A DNA stretch of 64,000 bases from NCBI RefSeq assembly GCF_018449725.1, contig NZ_JAAVVC010000005.1, forward strand, positions 186,001 to 250,000, written 5' to 3'. Of the stretch, positions 1-8,795 are shown piece after piece; position 1 is the stretch's first letter; every line of letters starts with the position of its first letter. Position numbers and translations under genes: made by a program. Origin of the DNA: Pseudomonas sp. dw_612 (lineage in GTDB: Bacteria; Pseudomonadota; Gammaproteobacteria; Pseudomonadales; Pseudomonadaceae). Under the pieces are notes generated by a model, which saw nothing but the letters and a program-made list of their open reading frames with translations, did no database searches and had not been told where the DNA came from.

Positions 1-95
1 CCGCGCATCTAAATGTTCGTAAATTTTCCTTTCCCGGCCCTTCGATCAGTATTTTCAATCGAAGTTGACTGGCTGTGCGCGGCTTTATGGGCTAC

Positions 96-115
96 CATTT
101 TCGCAAATGAACATT
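96..115. promoter_or_regulatory. Candidate GlpR operator 1
   Basis: The sequence CATTTTCGCAAATGAACATT matches 17 of 20 positions of the E. coli GlpR operator consensus WATKYTCGWW-WWCGAWMATW as I remember it. It lies about 50 bases before the glpD start and abuts a second site. GlpR represses glp genes until glycerol-3-phosphate is present. The binding itself is inferred; glpR is normally the next gene upstream, outside the window. Confidence 0.6.
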
Positions 116-134
116 AATGTTCGAATTCCAATAT
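115..134. promoter_or_regulatory. Candidate GlpR operator 2
   Basis: AATGTTCGAATTCCAATATC matches the left half of the GlpR consensus perfectly and 7 of 10 positions of the right half. It shares its first base with operator 1, giving a tandem arrangement 30 to 68 bases before the glpD start codon. A further isolated left half (AATGTTCGTA) lies at 12-21. Confidence 0.55.
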
Positions 135-163
135 CGAAAATCATAAAAGCCCGAGGCCAGCCG

Positions 164-1702
164 ATGCCCACTTCTACCTTGCCTACGCCCCCTCTCGCCG
201 AGGTCTACGATATCGCCGTCATCGGTGGTGGGATCAATGGCGTGGGGATCGCAGCGGATGCCGCCGGTCGCGGTCTTTCGGTGTTCCTTTGTGAAAAAGA
301 CGACCTGGCCAGCCATACCTCGTCGGCCAGCAGCAAGCTGATCCACGGCGGCCTGCGCTACCTCGAACATTACGAATTCCGTCTGGTGCGCGAAGCTCTG
401 GCCGAACGCGAAGTCCTGCTGGCCAAGGCCCCGCACATCGTTAAGCAGATGCGCTTTGTATTGCCGCACCGCCCGCACCTGCGTCCGGCGTGGATGATCC
501 GCGCCGGCCTGTTCCTTTATGACCACCTGGGCAAACGGGAAAAACTGGAAGGCTCGAAAAGCCTGAAGTTCGGTCCGAACAGCCCGCTGAAAGCCGAAAT
601 CACCAAAGGCTTCGAATACTCCGATTGCTGGGTCGACGATGCCCGCCTCGTGGTCCTGAACGCCATGGCCGCTCGCGAGAAAGGCGCCCACGTTCACACC
701 CAGACTCGTTGCATCAGCGCTCGTCGCGCCAAAGACCTGTGGCACCTGAACCTGGAACGTGCCGATGGCAGCCTGTTTTCGATCCGCGCCAAGGCGCTGG
801 TGAACGCCGCCGGCCCATGGGTTGCCAAGTTCATTCGTGATGACCTGAAGATGGATTCGCCGTACGGCATCCGCCTGATCCAGGGCAGCCACCTGATCGT
901 GCCGAAACTGTATGACGGCGAACACGCGCACATTCTGCAAAACGAAGATCAGCGCATCGTCTTCACTATTCCGTACCTGAACCACTTCACCCTGATCGGC
1001 ACCACGGATCGTGAATACACTGGCGACCCGGCAAAAGTAGCGATCACCGAAGGCGAAACCGATTACCTGCTCAAAGTGGTCAACGCCCACTTCAAGAAGC
1101 AAGTCAGCCGCGACGACATCCTGCACAGCTATTCCGGTGTGCGTCCGCTGTGCAACGACGAATCCGACAACCCGTCGGCCGTGACCCGCGACTACACCCT
1201 GGCGTTGTCCGGCACCGGTGAGGAAGCGCCGCTGTTGTCGGTGTTCGGCGGCAAGCTGACCACCTACCGCAAACTGGCCGAGTCGGCGCTGGCGCAACTG
1301 GCCCCGTACTTCACGCAGATCAAGCCAAGCTGGACCGCGACGGCCACCCTGCCCGGCGGCGAAGACATGACCACCCCCCAAGCCCTGTGCGCGAAGATCC
1401 GCGACACCTTCGACTGGGTGCCTACCGAGATCGCCCGCCGCTGGGCCACCACCTACGGCAGCCGCACCTGGCGCATGCTGGAAGGCGTGCAGAACCTCAG
1501 CGACCTGGGCGAACACATCGGCGGCGGTCTCTACACCCGCGAAGTCGATTACCTGTGCAGCGAAGAGTGGGCCACCACCGCCTATGACATTCTGTGGCGC
1601 CGCAGCAAGCTCGGGTTGTTCACCACCCCGGACGAGCAGCAGAAACTGGCGGATTACCTGAGCAAGGTCGAGCAGAACCGCAGCAAGATCGAAGCGGCCT
1701 GA
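164..1702 (+). CDS. glpD: Aerobic glycerol-3-phosphate dehydrogenase GlpD
   Basis: This FAD flavoprotein oxidises sn-glycerol-3-phosphate to dihydroxyacetone phosphate and passes electrons to the quinone pool at the cytoplasmic membrane. The dinucleotide-binding motif VIGGGINGVG lies near residue 20. Further family signatures are SSKLIHGGLRYLEHYEF, the substrate region GVRPL and VFGGKLTTYR. The start at 164 gives 512 residues, the usual Pseudomonas length, and has a GAGG at 153-156. The frame stays open 33 codons further up, but that would cover the operators. In pseudomonads glpF, glpK and glpR lie upstream, so this is probably the last gene of the glp cluster. A strong terminator follows. 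Confidence 0.97.
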   Translation: MPTSTLPTPPLAEVYDIAVIGGGINGVGIAADAAGRGLSVFLCEKDDLASHTSSASSKLIHGGLRYLEHYEFRLVREALAEREVLLAKAPHIVKQMRFVLPHRPHLRPAWMIRAGLFLYDHLGKREKLEGSKSLKFGPNSPLKAEITKGFEYSDCWVDDARLVVLNAMAAREKGAHVHTQTRCISARRAKDLWHLNLERADGSLFSIRAKALVNAAGPWVAKFIRDDLKMDSPYGIRLIQGSHLIVPKLYDGEHAHILQNEDQRIVFTIPYLNHFTLIGTTDREYTGDPAKVAITEGETDYLLKVVNAHFKKQVSRDDILHSYSGVRPLCNDESDNPSAVTRDYTLALSGTGEEAPLLSVFGGKLTTYRKLAESALAQLAPYFTQIKPSWTATATLPGGEDMTTPQALCAKIRDTFDWVPTEIARRWATTYGSRTWRMLEGVQNLSDLGEHIGGGLYTREVDYLCSEEWATTAYDILWRRSKLGLFTTPDEQQKLADYLSKVEQNRSKIEAA

Positions 1703-1721
1703 TCGGGAATCCGGTTAAGTG

Positions 1722-1756
1722 AAAGCCCCTGAATCGCGAGATTCAGGGGCTTTTTG
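1722..1756 (+). terminator. Rho-independent terminator of glpD
   Basis: AAAGCCCCTGAATC and GATTCAGGGGCTTTTT form a near-perfect stem around a short GCGA loop and end in a T run. It lies 20 bases after the glpD stop. Confidence 0.9.
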
Positions 1757-1781
1757 CATTCTGCCAAACCACCACAAATCC

Positions 1782-1875
1782 CCTGTGGGAGCGGGCTTGC
1801 TCGCGAATGCGGTGTGACAGTCGACATGGATTTACCTGACTCACCGCATTCGCGAGCAAGCCCGCTCCCATAGGG
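1782..1875. repeat. REPIN (inverted REP pair)
   Basis: Two copies of the GTGGGAGCGGGCTTGCTCGCGA repeat face each other around about 45 bases. This is the common P. fluorescens REP class. It lies between the glpD terminator and the aat control region. Confidence 0.9.
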
Positions 1876-1895
1876 GTTATGCGCAAGGCAAGCCA

Positions 1896-1909
1896 TTCGG
1901 TTTTCCGAA
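1896..1909. promoter_or_regulatory. AauR binding box 1
   Basis: TTCGGTTTTCCGAA is a perfect match to the inverted repeat TTCGG-N4-CCGAA described, as I recall, for the AauR regulator of acidic amino-acid uptake in P. putida. It lies about 110 bases upstream of the sigma-54 promoter, a normal enhancer distance. Confidence 0.75.
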
Positions 1910-1926
1910 CGCGACCTGTCGGTCGA

Positions 1927-1940
1927 TTCGGTTAACCGGA
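1927..1940. promoter_or_regulatory. AauR binding box 2
   Basis: TTCGGTTAACCGGA matches the same inverted repeat except for the last two bases. Its start is 31 bases from that of box 1, about three helical turns, so dimers would bind on the same face of the DNA. Confidence 0.65.
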
Positions 1941-2016
1941 TTATTCCTGGCTAGAAATCCCACCACAAATATTTAATCCCCTTATAAATCAACACTTTGA
2001 TCCATGACGCCTGGCC

Positions 2017-2032
2017 TGGCACGAGTCATGCT
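2017..2032 (+). promoter_or_regulatory. Sigma-54 promoter of aatJQMP
   Basis: TGGCACGAGTCATGCT fits the -24/-12 consensus TGGCACG-N4-TTGCW with one mismatch and the required GG-N10-GC spacing. The two upstream AauR boxes and the sigma-54 activator encoded downstream support it. Transcription should start near 2043, giving a leader of about 105 bases. Confidence 0.85.
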
Positions 2033-2148
2033 CTACACTCTTGGACGAATGTATTGTCGTGACCACCCTTCCGGTGCCGCCACGCATTCGAAGCACAAAA
2101 GGGCCGACGAACTGGCTCCATAAAAAAAACAATGTCGAGGAAAATTTG

Positions 2149-3063
2149 ATGCGCATCGTTCCCCATATCCTGGGCGCAGCCATTGCTGCCGCTCTGATTA
2201 GCACTCCAGTTTTCGCTGCCGAACTCACCGGCACACTGAAGAAGATCAAAGAGTCCGGTGTGATCACCCTCGGGCATCGTGATGCTTCCATTCCGTTTTC
2301 CTACATCGCGGATGCTTCCGGCAAACCGGTCGGCTACTCCCACGATCTGCAACTGAAAATCGTCGAAGCCATCAAGAAAGACCTCGACTTGCCAAACCTG
2401 CAGGTCAAATACAACCTGGTCACCTCGCAAACCCGTATCCCGCTGGTGCAGAACGGCACCGTGGACGTCGAGTGTGGCTCCACCACCAACAACGTAGAAC
2501 GTCAGCAGCAAGTTGACTTCTCCGTCGGCATCTTCGAAATCGGTACCCGCCTGCTGTCCAAGAAAGGTTCGGCGTACAAGGATTTCGACGACCTGAAAGG
2601 CAAGAACGTCGTGACCACCGCAGGCACCACGTCCGAGCGCATCCTCAAGTCGATGAATGCCGACAAGCAAATGGGCATGAACGTCATCTCCGCCAAAGAC
2701 CACGGCGAGTCCTTCCAGATGCTGGAATCGGGCCGCGCCGTTGCGTTCATGATGGACGACGCCTTGCTGGCCGGCGAAGCGGCCAAAGCCAAGAAAGCGG
2801 ATGACTGGGCCGTTACCGGTACGCCACAGTCCTACGAAATCTACGGCTGCATGGTCCGTAAAGGCGACGAGCCGTTCAAGAAGGCTGTAGACGACGCCAT
2901 CGTGGCCACCTACAAGTCGGGCGAGATCAACAAGATCTACGAAAAATGGTTCATGTCGCCAATCCCGCCAAAAAACCTGAATCTGAACTTCCCGATGAGC
3001 GACGAGCTCAAGGCACTGATCGCCAATCCGACCGACAAAGCGGCTGACGACAAGAAATCCTGA
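2149..3063 (+). CDS. aatJ: Glutamate/aspartate ABC transporter, periplasmic binding protein
   Basis: This periplasmic protein captures glutamate and aspartate (and probably their amides) and delivers them to the AatQM permease. The 304-residue product begins with a signal peptide ending at VFA-AELTG. The mature part shows the binding-protein fold signatures GVITLGHRDASIPFSY and the DVECGSTTNN segment of the glutamate/aspartate group. The start at 2149 is chosen over an open frame from 2041 because it has GAGGA at 2137-2141 and begins the signal peptide. Order and content match the aatJQMP-aauSR locus of P. putida. Transcription is expected from the sigma-54 promoter at 2017. Confidence 0.93.
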   Translation: MRIVPHILGAAIAAALISTPVFAAELTGTLKKIKESGVITLGHRDASIPFSYIADASGKPVGYSHDLQLKIVEAIKKDLDLPNLQVKYNLVTSQTRIPLVQNGTVDVECGSTTNNVERQQQVDFSVGIFEIGTRLLSKKGSAYKDFDDLKGKNVVTTAGTTSERILKSMNADKQMGMNVISAKDHGESFQMLESGRAVAFMMDDALLAGEAAKAKKADDWAVTGTPQSYEIYGCMVRKGDEPFKKAVDDAIVATYKSGEINKIYEKWFMSPIPPKNLNLNFPMSDELKALIANPTDKAADDKKS

Positions 3064-3082
3064 TTCCTGACTAACCTTATCT

Positions 3083-3109
3083 CCTGAGAGGGCCACTGCC
3101 CTTTCAGGG
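3083..3109 (+). terminator. Intercistronic hairpin between aatJ and aatQ
   Basis: CCTGAGAGGGC and GCCCTTTCAGG pair as a stem of 11 (one wobble or mismatch possible) around CACT, 20 bases after the aatJ stop. Only a short T run follows (GGTTTG). It may be a partial terminator or an mRNA stabiliser that lets the binding protein be made in excess over the permease, as is common in such operons. Confidence 0.6.
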
Positions 3110-3256
3110 GTTTGTCACTCCCTGCTGGCAGATTTTGGAAACACTCGAACCGGTGGCTGTCGAGCCGATCGTGTGTGCCTGGCTTTCAAAGTCAGGCGGG
3201 AACGGAGCTTCCCCAGGCGGGCACTTGTACATTGATCGATCCGAGGGGAGACCCTA

Positions 3257-4003
3257 ATGAATTACAACTGGGACTGGGGCGTGTTCTTCAAGTCCACCGG
3301 CGTGGGCAGCGAGACTTATCTCGACTGGTTCATCTCCGGTTTGGGCTGGACCATCGCCATCGCCGTCGTGGCCTGGATTATCGCGCTGTCGCTGGGCTCG
3401 ATCCTGGGTGTCATGCGCACCGTGCCGAACCGCATCGTATCGGGCATCGCGACCTGCTACGTCGAACTCTTCCGTAACGTGCCGCTGCTGGTTCAGCTGT
3501 TCATCTGGTACTTCCTGGTGCCCGACCTGCTGCCGCAAGACATGCAGGACTGGTACAAGCAAGACCTGAACCCGACCACCTCGGCCTACCTGAGCGTTGT
3601 CGTGTGCCTGGGCCTGTTCACCGCGGCACGGGTTTGCGAACAAGTGCGCACCGGCATCCAGGCCTTGCCGAAGGGTCAGGAATCCGCGGCTCGCGCCATG
3701 GGTTTCAAGCTGCCGCAGATCTACTGGAACGTGCTGCTGCCCCAGGCCTACCGCATCATTATTCCGCCGCTTACCTCGGAATTTTTGAACGTGTTCAAGA
3801 ACTCGTCGGTGGCCTCGCTGATCGGCCTGATGGAGCTGCTCGCGCAGACCAAGCAGACCGCCGAGTTCTCCGCCAACCTGTTCGAAGCCTTCACCCTGGC
3901 CACGCTGATCTACTTCACCCTGAACATGAGCCTGATGCTGCTGATGCGCCTGGTCGAGAAGAAAGTCGCCGTACCGGGCCTGATCTCCCTAGGGGGTAAA
4001 TGA
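3257..4003 (+). CDS. aatQ: Glutamate/aspartate ABC transporter permease 1
   Basis: Integral inner-membrane subunit of the acidic amino-acid importer. The 248-residue sequence has a hydrophobic N-terminal segment (about 28-50), [19 protein letters not shown] residues of the HisM/GltJ family, and the EAA loop ([23 protein letters not shown] region, about residues 150-175) that contacts the ATPase. A strong GAGGGGAG precedes the ATG. It overlaps the next permease gene by four bases (ATGA). The 193-base gap before it holds the hairpin after aatJ. Confidence 0.93.
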   Translation: MNYNWDWGVFFKSTGVGSETYLDWFISGLGWTIAIAVVAWIIALSLGSILGVMRTVPNRIVSGIATCYVELFRNVPLLVQLFIWYFLVPDLLPQDMQDWYKQDLNPTTSAYLSVVVCLGLFTAARVCEQVRTGIQALPKGQESAARAMGFKLPQIYWNVLLPQAYRIIIPPLTSEFLNVFKNSSVASLIGLMELLAQTKQTAEFSANLFEAFTLATLIYFTLNMSLMLLMRLVEKKVAVPGLISLGGK

Positions 4004-4674
4004 TGGAATTCGACTTCTCGGGCATCGTTCCGTCCCTGCCGGGCTTGTGGAACGGCATGATCATGACCCTCCAGTTGATGGCGCTGGGCGTGGTCGGCGG
4101 GATCATCCTCGGCACGATCCTGGCGCTGATGCGCCTGTCCCACAACAAACTGCTGTCGAACCTGGCCGGCGCCTACGTCAACTACTTCCGTTCGATCCCG
4201 CTGCTGCTGGTAATCACCTGGTTCTACCTGGCGGTGCCGTTCGTACTGCGCTGGATCACTGGCGAAGACACCCCGATCGGCGCATTCGCCTCGTGCATCG
4301 TCGCGTTCATGATGTTCGAAGCGGCGTACTTCTGCGAAATCGTCCGGGCTGGCGTGCAGTCGATCTCCAAGGGCCAGATGGGCGCCGCCCAGGCCCTGGG
4401 CATGACCTACGGCCAGATGATGCGTTTGATCATCCTGCCGCAAGCGTTTCGCAAGATGACCCCGCTGTTGCTGCAACAGAGCATCATCCTGTTCCAGGAC
4501 ACCTCGCTGGTGTACGCGGTGGGCCTGGTGGACTTCCTCAATGCTTCGCGCGCCAGTGGCGACATCATCGGTCGCTCCAACGAGTTCCTGATCTTCGCAG
4601 GGCTTACGTACTTCACAATCAGCTTTGCCGCCTCGCTGCTGGTCAAGCGTCTGCAAAAAAGGTTTGCCGTATGA
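4000..4674 (+). CDS. aatM: Glutamate/aspartate ABC transporter permease 2
   Basis: Second membrane subunit of the heterodimeric importer, 224 residues. It shows the polar amino-acid permease signatures [15 protein letters not shown] and an EAA loop around [20 protein letters not shown], followed by [12 protein letters not shown]. It overlaps aatQ by four bases and aatP by four bases, so the three genes are translationally coupled. Confidence 0.93.
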   Translation: MMEFDFSGIVPSLPGLWNGMIMTLQLMALGVVGGIILGTILALMRLSHNKLLSNLAGAYVNYFRSIPLLLVITWFYLAVPFVLRWITGEDTPIGAFASCIVAFMMFEAAYFCEIVRAGVQSISKGQMGAAQALGMTYGQMMRLIILPQAFRKMTPLLLQQSIILFQDTSLVYAVGLVDFLNASRASGDIIGRSNEFLIFAGLTYFTISFAASLLVKRLQKRFAV

Positions 4675-5405
4675 TCTCTATCAAGAACATCAACAAGTGG
4701 TATGGCGACTTCCAGGTGCTGACTGATTGCAGCACCGAGGTCAAAAAAGGCGAAGTGATCGTGGTCTGCGGGCCGTCCGGCTCGGGCAAATCGACCCTGA
4801 TCAAATGCGTCAACGCCCTGGAACCGTTCCAGAAAGGCGACGTGGTGGTCGATGGCACGTCCATCGCCGACCCGAAGACCGACCTGCCGAAACTGCGTTC
4901 GCGCGTCGGCATGGTGTTCCAGCATTTCGAGCTGTTCCCGCACCTGTCCATCACCGAAAACCTGACCATCGCGCAGATCAAGGTCTTGGGCCGCAGCAAG
5001 GAAGAAGCCACCAAGAAAGGCCTGCAACTGCTGGAGCGCGTCGGCTTGTCGGCCCACGCGCACAAACACCCGGGCCAACTCTCCGGTGGTCAGCAACAGC
5101 GTGTGGCCATTGCCCGTGCGCTGGCCATGGACCCGATCGTCATGCTGTTCGACGAACCGACCTCGGCGCTGGACCCGGAGATGGTCAACGAAGTGCTCGA
5201 CGTGATGGTGCAACTGGCCCACGAAGGCATGACCATGATGTGCGTCACCCACGAAATGGGCTTCGCCCGCAAAGTGGCCGACCGCGTGATCTTCATGGAT
5301 CAGGGCAAGATCATCGAAGACTGCCCGAAAGAAGAGTTCTTCGGCGACATCAGCGCCCGCTCCGAACGTGCGCAGCACTTCCTTGAGAAGATTTTGCAGC
5401 ACTAA
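4671..5405 (+). CDS. aatP: Glutamate/aspartate ABC transporter ATP-binding protein
   Basis: Cytoplasmic ATPase that powers the AatQM permease. The 244 residues carry Walker [10 protein letters not shown], the signature LSGGQQQR, Walker B IVMLFDEP followed by TSALDPE, and the switch histidine in VTHEMGF. The start overlaps the aatM stop (ATGA at 4671). The open frame extends upstream inside aatM but has no family similarity there. A REPIN follows the stop and may protect the 3' end. Confidence 0.95.
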   Translation: MISIKNINKWYGDFQVLTDCSTEVKKGEVIVVCGPSGSGKSTLIKCVNALEPFQKGDVVVDGTSIADPKTDLPKLRSRVGMVFQHFELFPHLSITENLTIAQIKVLGRSKEEATKKGLQLLERVGLSAHAHKHPGQLSGGQQQRVAIARALAMDPIVMLFDEPTSALDPEMVNEVLDVMVQLAHEGMTMMCVTHEMGFARKVADRVIFMDQGKIIEDCPKEEFFGDISARSERAQHFLEKILQH

Positions 5406-5419
5406 GAAAGGCACTGCTC

Positions 5420-5519
5420 CCCCCTGTGGGAGCGGGCTTGCTCGCGAAGAGGCCAGCACATTCAACATCCCTGTTGACTGACACACCGCTTTCGCGAGCA
5501 AGCCCGCCCCCACAGGGGG
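5420..5519. repeat. REPIN between aatP and aauS
   Basis: Inverted REP pair; the right copy has GCCCGCCCCC instead of GCCCGCTCCC. It starts 15 bases after the aatP stop and separates the transporter genes from the regulatory genes. Confidence 0.9.
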
Positions 5520-5568
5520 TCGGTGTTGGCTTGTAGATTTGTGTTGTGGTTGACCCAAGGCATCTGTG

Positions 5569-7470
5569 ATGAAATGCGACCCCACTCTCTATCGCGCAGC
5601 GCCGCCATCACTCGCCGTGAAACCCCGCCTGATTCGCCATCTGTTCCTGCCGCCGCTGGTCATCGCCCTGATGATTGGGTTGGGTTATATCGGCTTCTGG
5701 GTCAGTGAGCATTACGGGATTCGCAGCCTCAGCGAGAACGGCCAGCGTCAGCTGGAACTGCACGCCCGCGCCGTCGAGAGCGAGATCAGCAAGTACACCT
5801 ACCTGCCCAGCCTGCTGGAACTCGAATCCAGTGTTTCAAAGCTGCTGGACGACCCGACCCCGGAAACCCGGCAGACGGTCAACGATTACCTTGAGGGCCT
5901 GAACCGGCGCAGCCGCAGTCGGGCCATCTACGTCATGGACACCACCGGTCGCGTGCTGGCCACCAGCAACTGGCGCGATGTCGACAGTTACCTCGGTGAA
6001 GACCTGTCCTTCCGTGCCTACTTCCAGAACGCCGTGCGCGGTCAGCCGGGGCGCTTCTACGGCATCGGCAGCACCAATGGCGAACCCGGTTATTACCTGG
6101 CCCATGGCTTGGAAGAACACGGCAAGATCATCGGCGTCGCCGTGGTCAAAGTCCGGCTGGAAGCCATGGAAGAACGCTGGCAGCGCGCCCGCCTCGAAGC
6201 CTTCGTCAGCGACGAGAACGGCATCATCATTCTCTCCAGCGATCCGGCACGCCGGCTTAAATCCGTGGTGCCGCTGAGTGACGAAACCAAGGAAAAACTC
6301 GCCCGCAGCCTGCAGTACTACTGGTTCCCGCTGAACGAATTGCAACCGCTGGCCCGGGAAACCCTGGCCGAAGGCGTGGAGAAACTGACCTTCCCCGCCA
6401 ACAGCGAATTGGCCTCCGACGACCAGGACATCACCTACCTGGCCCAGACCCGCCCCTTGAGCGACACGCCGTGGAATTTCACCCTGCTCACGCCTTTGGC
6501 GGATTTGCGCCGGGAAGCGATCAATCAGGGGATTCTGGTGGCGGTGGCGTTTGCCCTGGTGGCGTTCCTGCTGATCGCCTGGAACGAGCGGCGCAAGGTC
6601 ATCGCCACCCGCCTCGCCGCCCGGGAAGCCTTGCAGGAAGCGAACAATCAACTGGAGCGTCGGATTACCGAACGCACCACCGACCTGCGGGCCAGCAACG
6701 AACGGCTCAAGGGCCAGATCCGCGAACGGCGCCAGGCCGAAGAGACGTTGCGCCGGGCCCAGGATGAACTGGTCCAGGCCGGCAAACTGGCGGCCATCGG
6801 CCAAATGTCGACCAGCATCGCCCACGAATTGAACCAGCCGCTGGCCGCGCTGCGGACCTTGTCCGGCAACACCGTACGTTTCCTGGAACGGGGTCAACTG
6901 GACGTCGCCAGCACCAACCTGAAAACCATCAACGAACTGATCGACCGCATGGGCCGCATCACCGCCAGCCTGCGCTCCTTCGCCCGGCGCGGCGACGACA
7001 AGGGCCAGGCCAGTCTCGGCAAAGCCGTGGACGCGGCGTTGCAACTGCTCAACAGTCGGATGGAATGCGCGCATCTGGACCTGCATCGCGACTTCAAGGA
7101 TGTGCAGGTGCAGATCGACCAGACGCGGCTGGAACAAATCCTGGTCAACCTGATCGGCAACGCCCTCGACGCCATGCAGTCGCAACCCCTGCCGGAGCTG
7201 TGGCTGGAAGGCGAAGAGTACGATGGCAAATATCGCTTGCGGGTACGCGACAACGGTCACGGCATCGACGCCGAAGCCCGCAAGCATCTGTTCGAACCGT
7301 TCTTCACCACCAAACCCGGCGCGCAGGGCCTGGGCCTCGGCCTGACCCTTTCCGCCAGCCTGGCCGCGGCCACCGGCGGTCACTTGGGTGTCGAGCACCC
7401 GGCCAGCGGTGGTACCACCTTCGTCCTCAGTTTACCGTTGGTAAGCCCCATTCCCGCCGAGCCAATATGA
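5569..7470 (+). CDS. aauS: Sensor histidine kinase AauS (DctB family)
   Basis: Membrane histidine kinase that by position is AauS, the sensor for external acidic amino acids acting on AauR. The 633 residues have a first membrane helix at about 20-42, a periplasmic double-Cache type sensor region of about 280 residues, a second helix at about 321-338, a coiled-coil linker, the H-box IAHELNQPLAAL with His419, and the ATPase boxes DNGHGID and GLGLGLTLS. This layout is that of DctB. The ATG at 5569 has AAGG at 5557-5560; a GTG one codon earlier is also possible. It overlaps aauR by four bases. Confidence 0.9.
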   Translation: MKCDPTLYRAAPPSLAVKPRLIRHLFLPPLVIALMIGLGYIGFWVSEHYGIRSLSENGQRQLELHARAVESEISKYTYLPSLLELESSVSKLLDDPTPETRQTVNDYLEGLNRRSRSRAIYVMDTTGRVLATSNWRDVDSYLGEDLSFRAYFQNAVRGQPGRFYGIGSTNGEPGYYLAHGLEEHGKIIGVAVVKVRLEAMEERWQRARLEAFVSDENGIIILSSDPARRLKSVVPLSDETKEKLARSLQYYWFPLNELQPLARETLAEGVEKLTFPANSELASDDQDITYLAQTRPLSDTPWNFTLLTPLADLRREAINQGILVAVAFALVAFLLIAWNERRKVIATRLAAREALQEANNQLERRITERTTDLRASNERLKGQIRERRQAEETLRRAQDELVQAGKLAAIGQMSTSIAHELNQPLAALRTLSGNTVRFLERGQLDVASTNLKTINELIDRMGRITASLRSFARRGDDKGQASLGKAVDAALQLLNSRMECAHLDLHRDFKDVQVQIDQTRLEQILVNLIGNALDAMQSQPLPELWLEGEEYDGKYRLRVRDNGHGIDAEARKHLFEPFFTTKPGAQGLGLGLTLSASLAAATGGHLGVEHPASGGTTFVLSLPLVSPIPAEPI

Positions 7471-8795
7471 ACAACGACCTTAGTGTGCTGATCGTCGAAG
7501 ACGACCCCCATGTGCTGCTCGGCTGCCAACAGGCGCTGACCCTGGAAGACATTCCCTGCGTCGGCGTCGGCAGCGCCGAAGAAGCGCTGGAGCGGGTCGG
7601 CGACAACTTTGCCGGGATCGTCATCAGCGACATTCGCCTGCCGGGTATCGATGGCCTGGAACTGCTGACCCGGCTCAAGGCCCGCGACCGCAGCCTGCCG
7701 GTGGTGCTGATCACCGGGCATGGCGACATCTCCATGGCGGTCGGCGCGATGCAGAAAGGCGCCTACGATTTCATGGAAAAACCGTTCTCCCCGGAACGTC
7801 TGGTGGACGTGGCCCGTCGCGCTCTGGAACAACGCAGCCTCGCCCGCGAAGTCTCCTCGCTGCGCCGGCAACTCGCGGAACGGGACTCTCTGGAAGGCCG
7901 AATCATCGGCCGCTCGCCCGCCATGCAGAACCTGCGCGAACTGATCGCCAACGTCGCCGACACCTCGGCCAACGTGCTGATCGAAGGCGAAACCGGCACC
8001 GGCAAGGAACTGGTCGCCCGTTGCCTGCATGACTTCAGTCGCCGCCATACCAAACAGTTCGTCGCGCTGAACTGCGGCGGCCTCCCGGAAAACCTGTTCG
8101 AAAGCGAAATCTTTGGCCACGAAGCCAACGCCTTTACCGGCGCCGGCAAACGGCGGATCGGCAAGATCGAACACGCCGACGGCGGCACGCTGTTCCTCGA
8201 TGAAGTGGAAAGCATGCCGCTGCCATTGCAGATCAAACTGCTGCGGGTATTGCAGGAACGCACCCTCGAACGCCTCGGCTCGAACCAGAGCGTGGCGGTG
8301 GATTGCCGGGTGATTGCGGCGACCAAGTCCGACCTGGACGAGTCGAGCAAAAAGGGCGAATTCCGCAGCGACCTGTATTACCGCCTCAACGTGGTGACCC
8401 TGGAACTGCCCCCGTTACGCGAACGTCGCGAAGACATCCTGCAACTGTTCGAGCACTTCTTGCAGCAGTCATCGCTGCGCTTTGACCGCGAAGTGCCGGA
8501 GCTGGATAACCAGACCCTGTCCCATCTGATGAGCCACGACTGGCCGGGCAACGTGCGTGAACTGCGCAACGTCGCCGAGCGGTTCGCCCTCGGTTTGCCG
8601 GCCTTCAAGAAGTCCGGTGCCAGCGGCAGCAATCAGGGCCTGGCCTTCGCCGAAGCGGTGGAAGCCTTCGAACGCAACCTGCTCAACGACGCCTTGCAGC
8701 GCAGCGGCGGCAACCTGACCCAGGCCAGCCTGGAACTGGGAATGGCCAAGACCACGCTATTCGACAAAGTGAAAAAGTACGGGCTGAGCCACTGA
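7467..8795 (+). CDS. aauR: Sigma-54 response regulator AauR (DctD family)
   Basis: Response regulator that, once phosphorylated by AauS, activates sigma-54 RNA polymerase at the aat promoter. The 442 residues comprise a receiver domain (phospho-acceptor Asp55 in SDIRLPG), an AAA+ domain with Walker A GETGTGKE and Walker B GGTLFLDEV, and a C-terminal helix-turn-helix. The loop that touches sigma-54 reads NAFTGA rather than the canonical GAFTGA. The start overlaps the aauS stop. The matching binding boxes are at 1896 and 1927. Confidence 0.92.
   Translation: MNNDLSVLIVEDDPHVLLGCQQALTLEDIPCVGVGSAEEALERVGDNFAGIVISDIRLPGIDGLELLTRLKARDRSLPVVLITGHGDISMAVGAMQKGAYDFMEKPFSPERLVDVARRALEQRSLAREVSSLRRQLAERDSLEGRIIGRSPAMQNLRELIANVADTSANVLIEGETGTGKELVARCLHDFSRRHTKQFVALNCGGLPENLFESEIFGHEANAFTGAGKRRIGKIEHADGGTLFLDEVESMPLPLQIKLLRVLQERTLERLGSNQSVAVDCRVIAATKSDLDESSKKGEFRSDLYYRLNVVTLELPPLRERREDILQLFEHFLQQSSLRFDREVPELDNQTLSHLMSHDWPGNVRELRNVAERFALGLPAFKKSGASGSNQGLAFAEAVEAFERNLLNDALQRSGGNLTQASLELGMAKTTLFDKVKKYGLSH

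Noticed and set aside
65..163. N-terminal extension of glpD from position 65
   Set aside because: It would cover both candidate GlpR operators and lacks a ribosome-binding site, while the start at 164 gives the usual family length.
92..1516. Long minus-strand frame inside glpD
   Set aside because: Antisense shadow of a high-GC gene; the plus-strand product is a clear GlpD and the minus product has no recognisable features.
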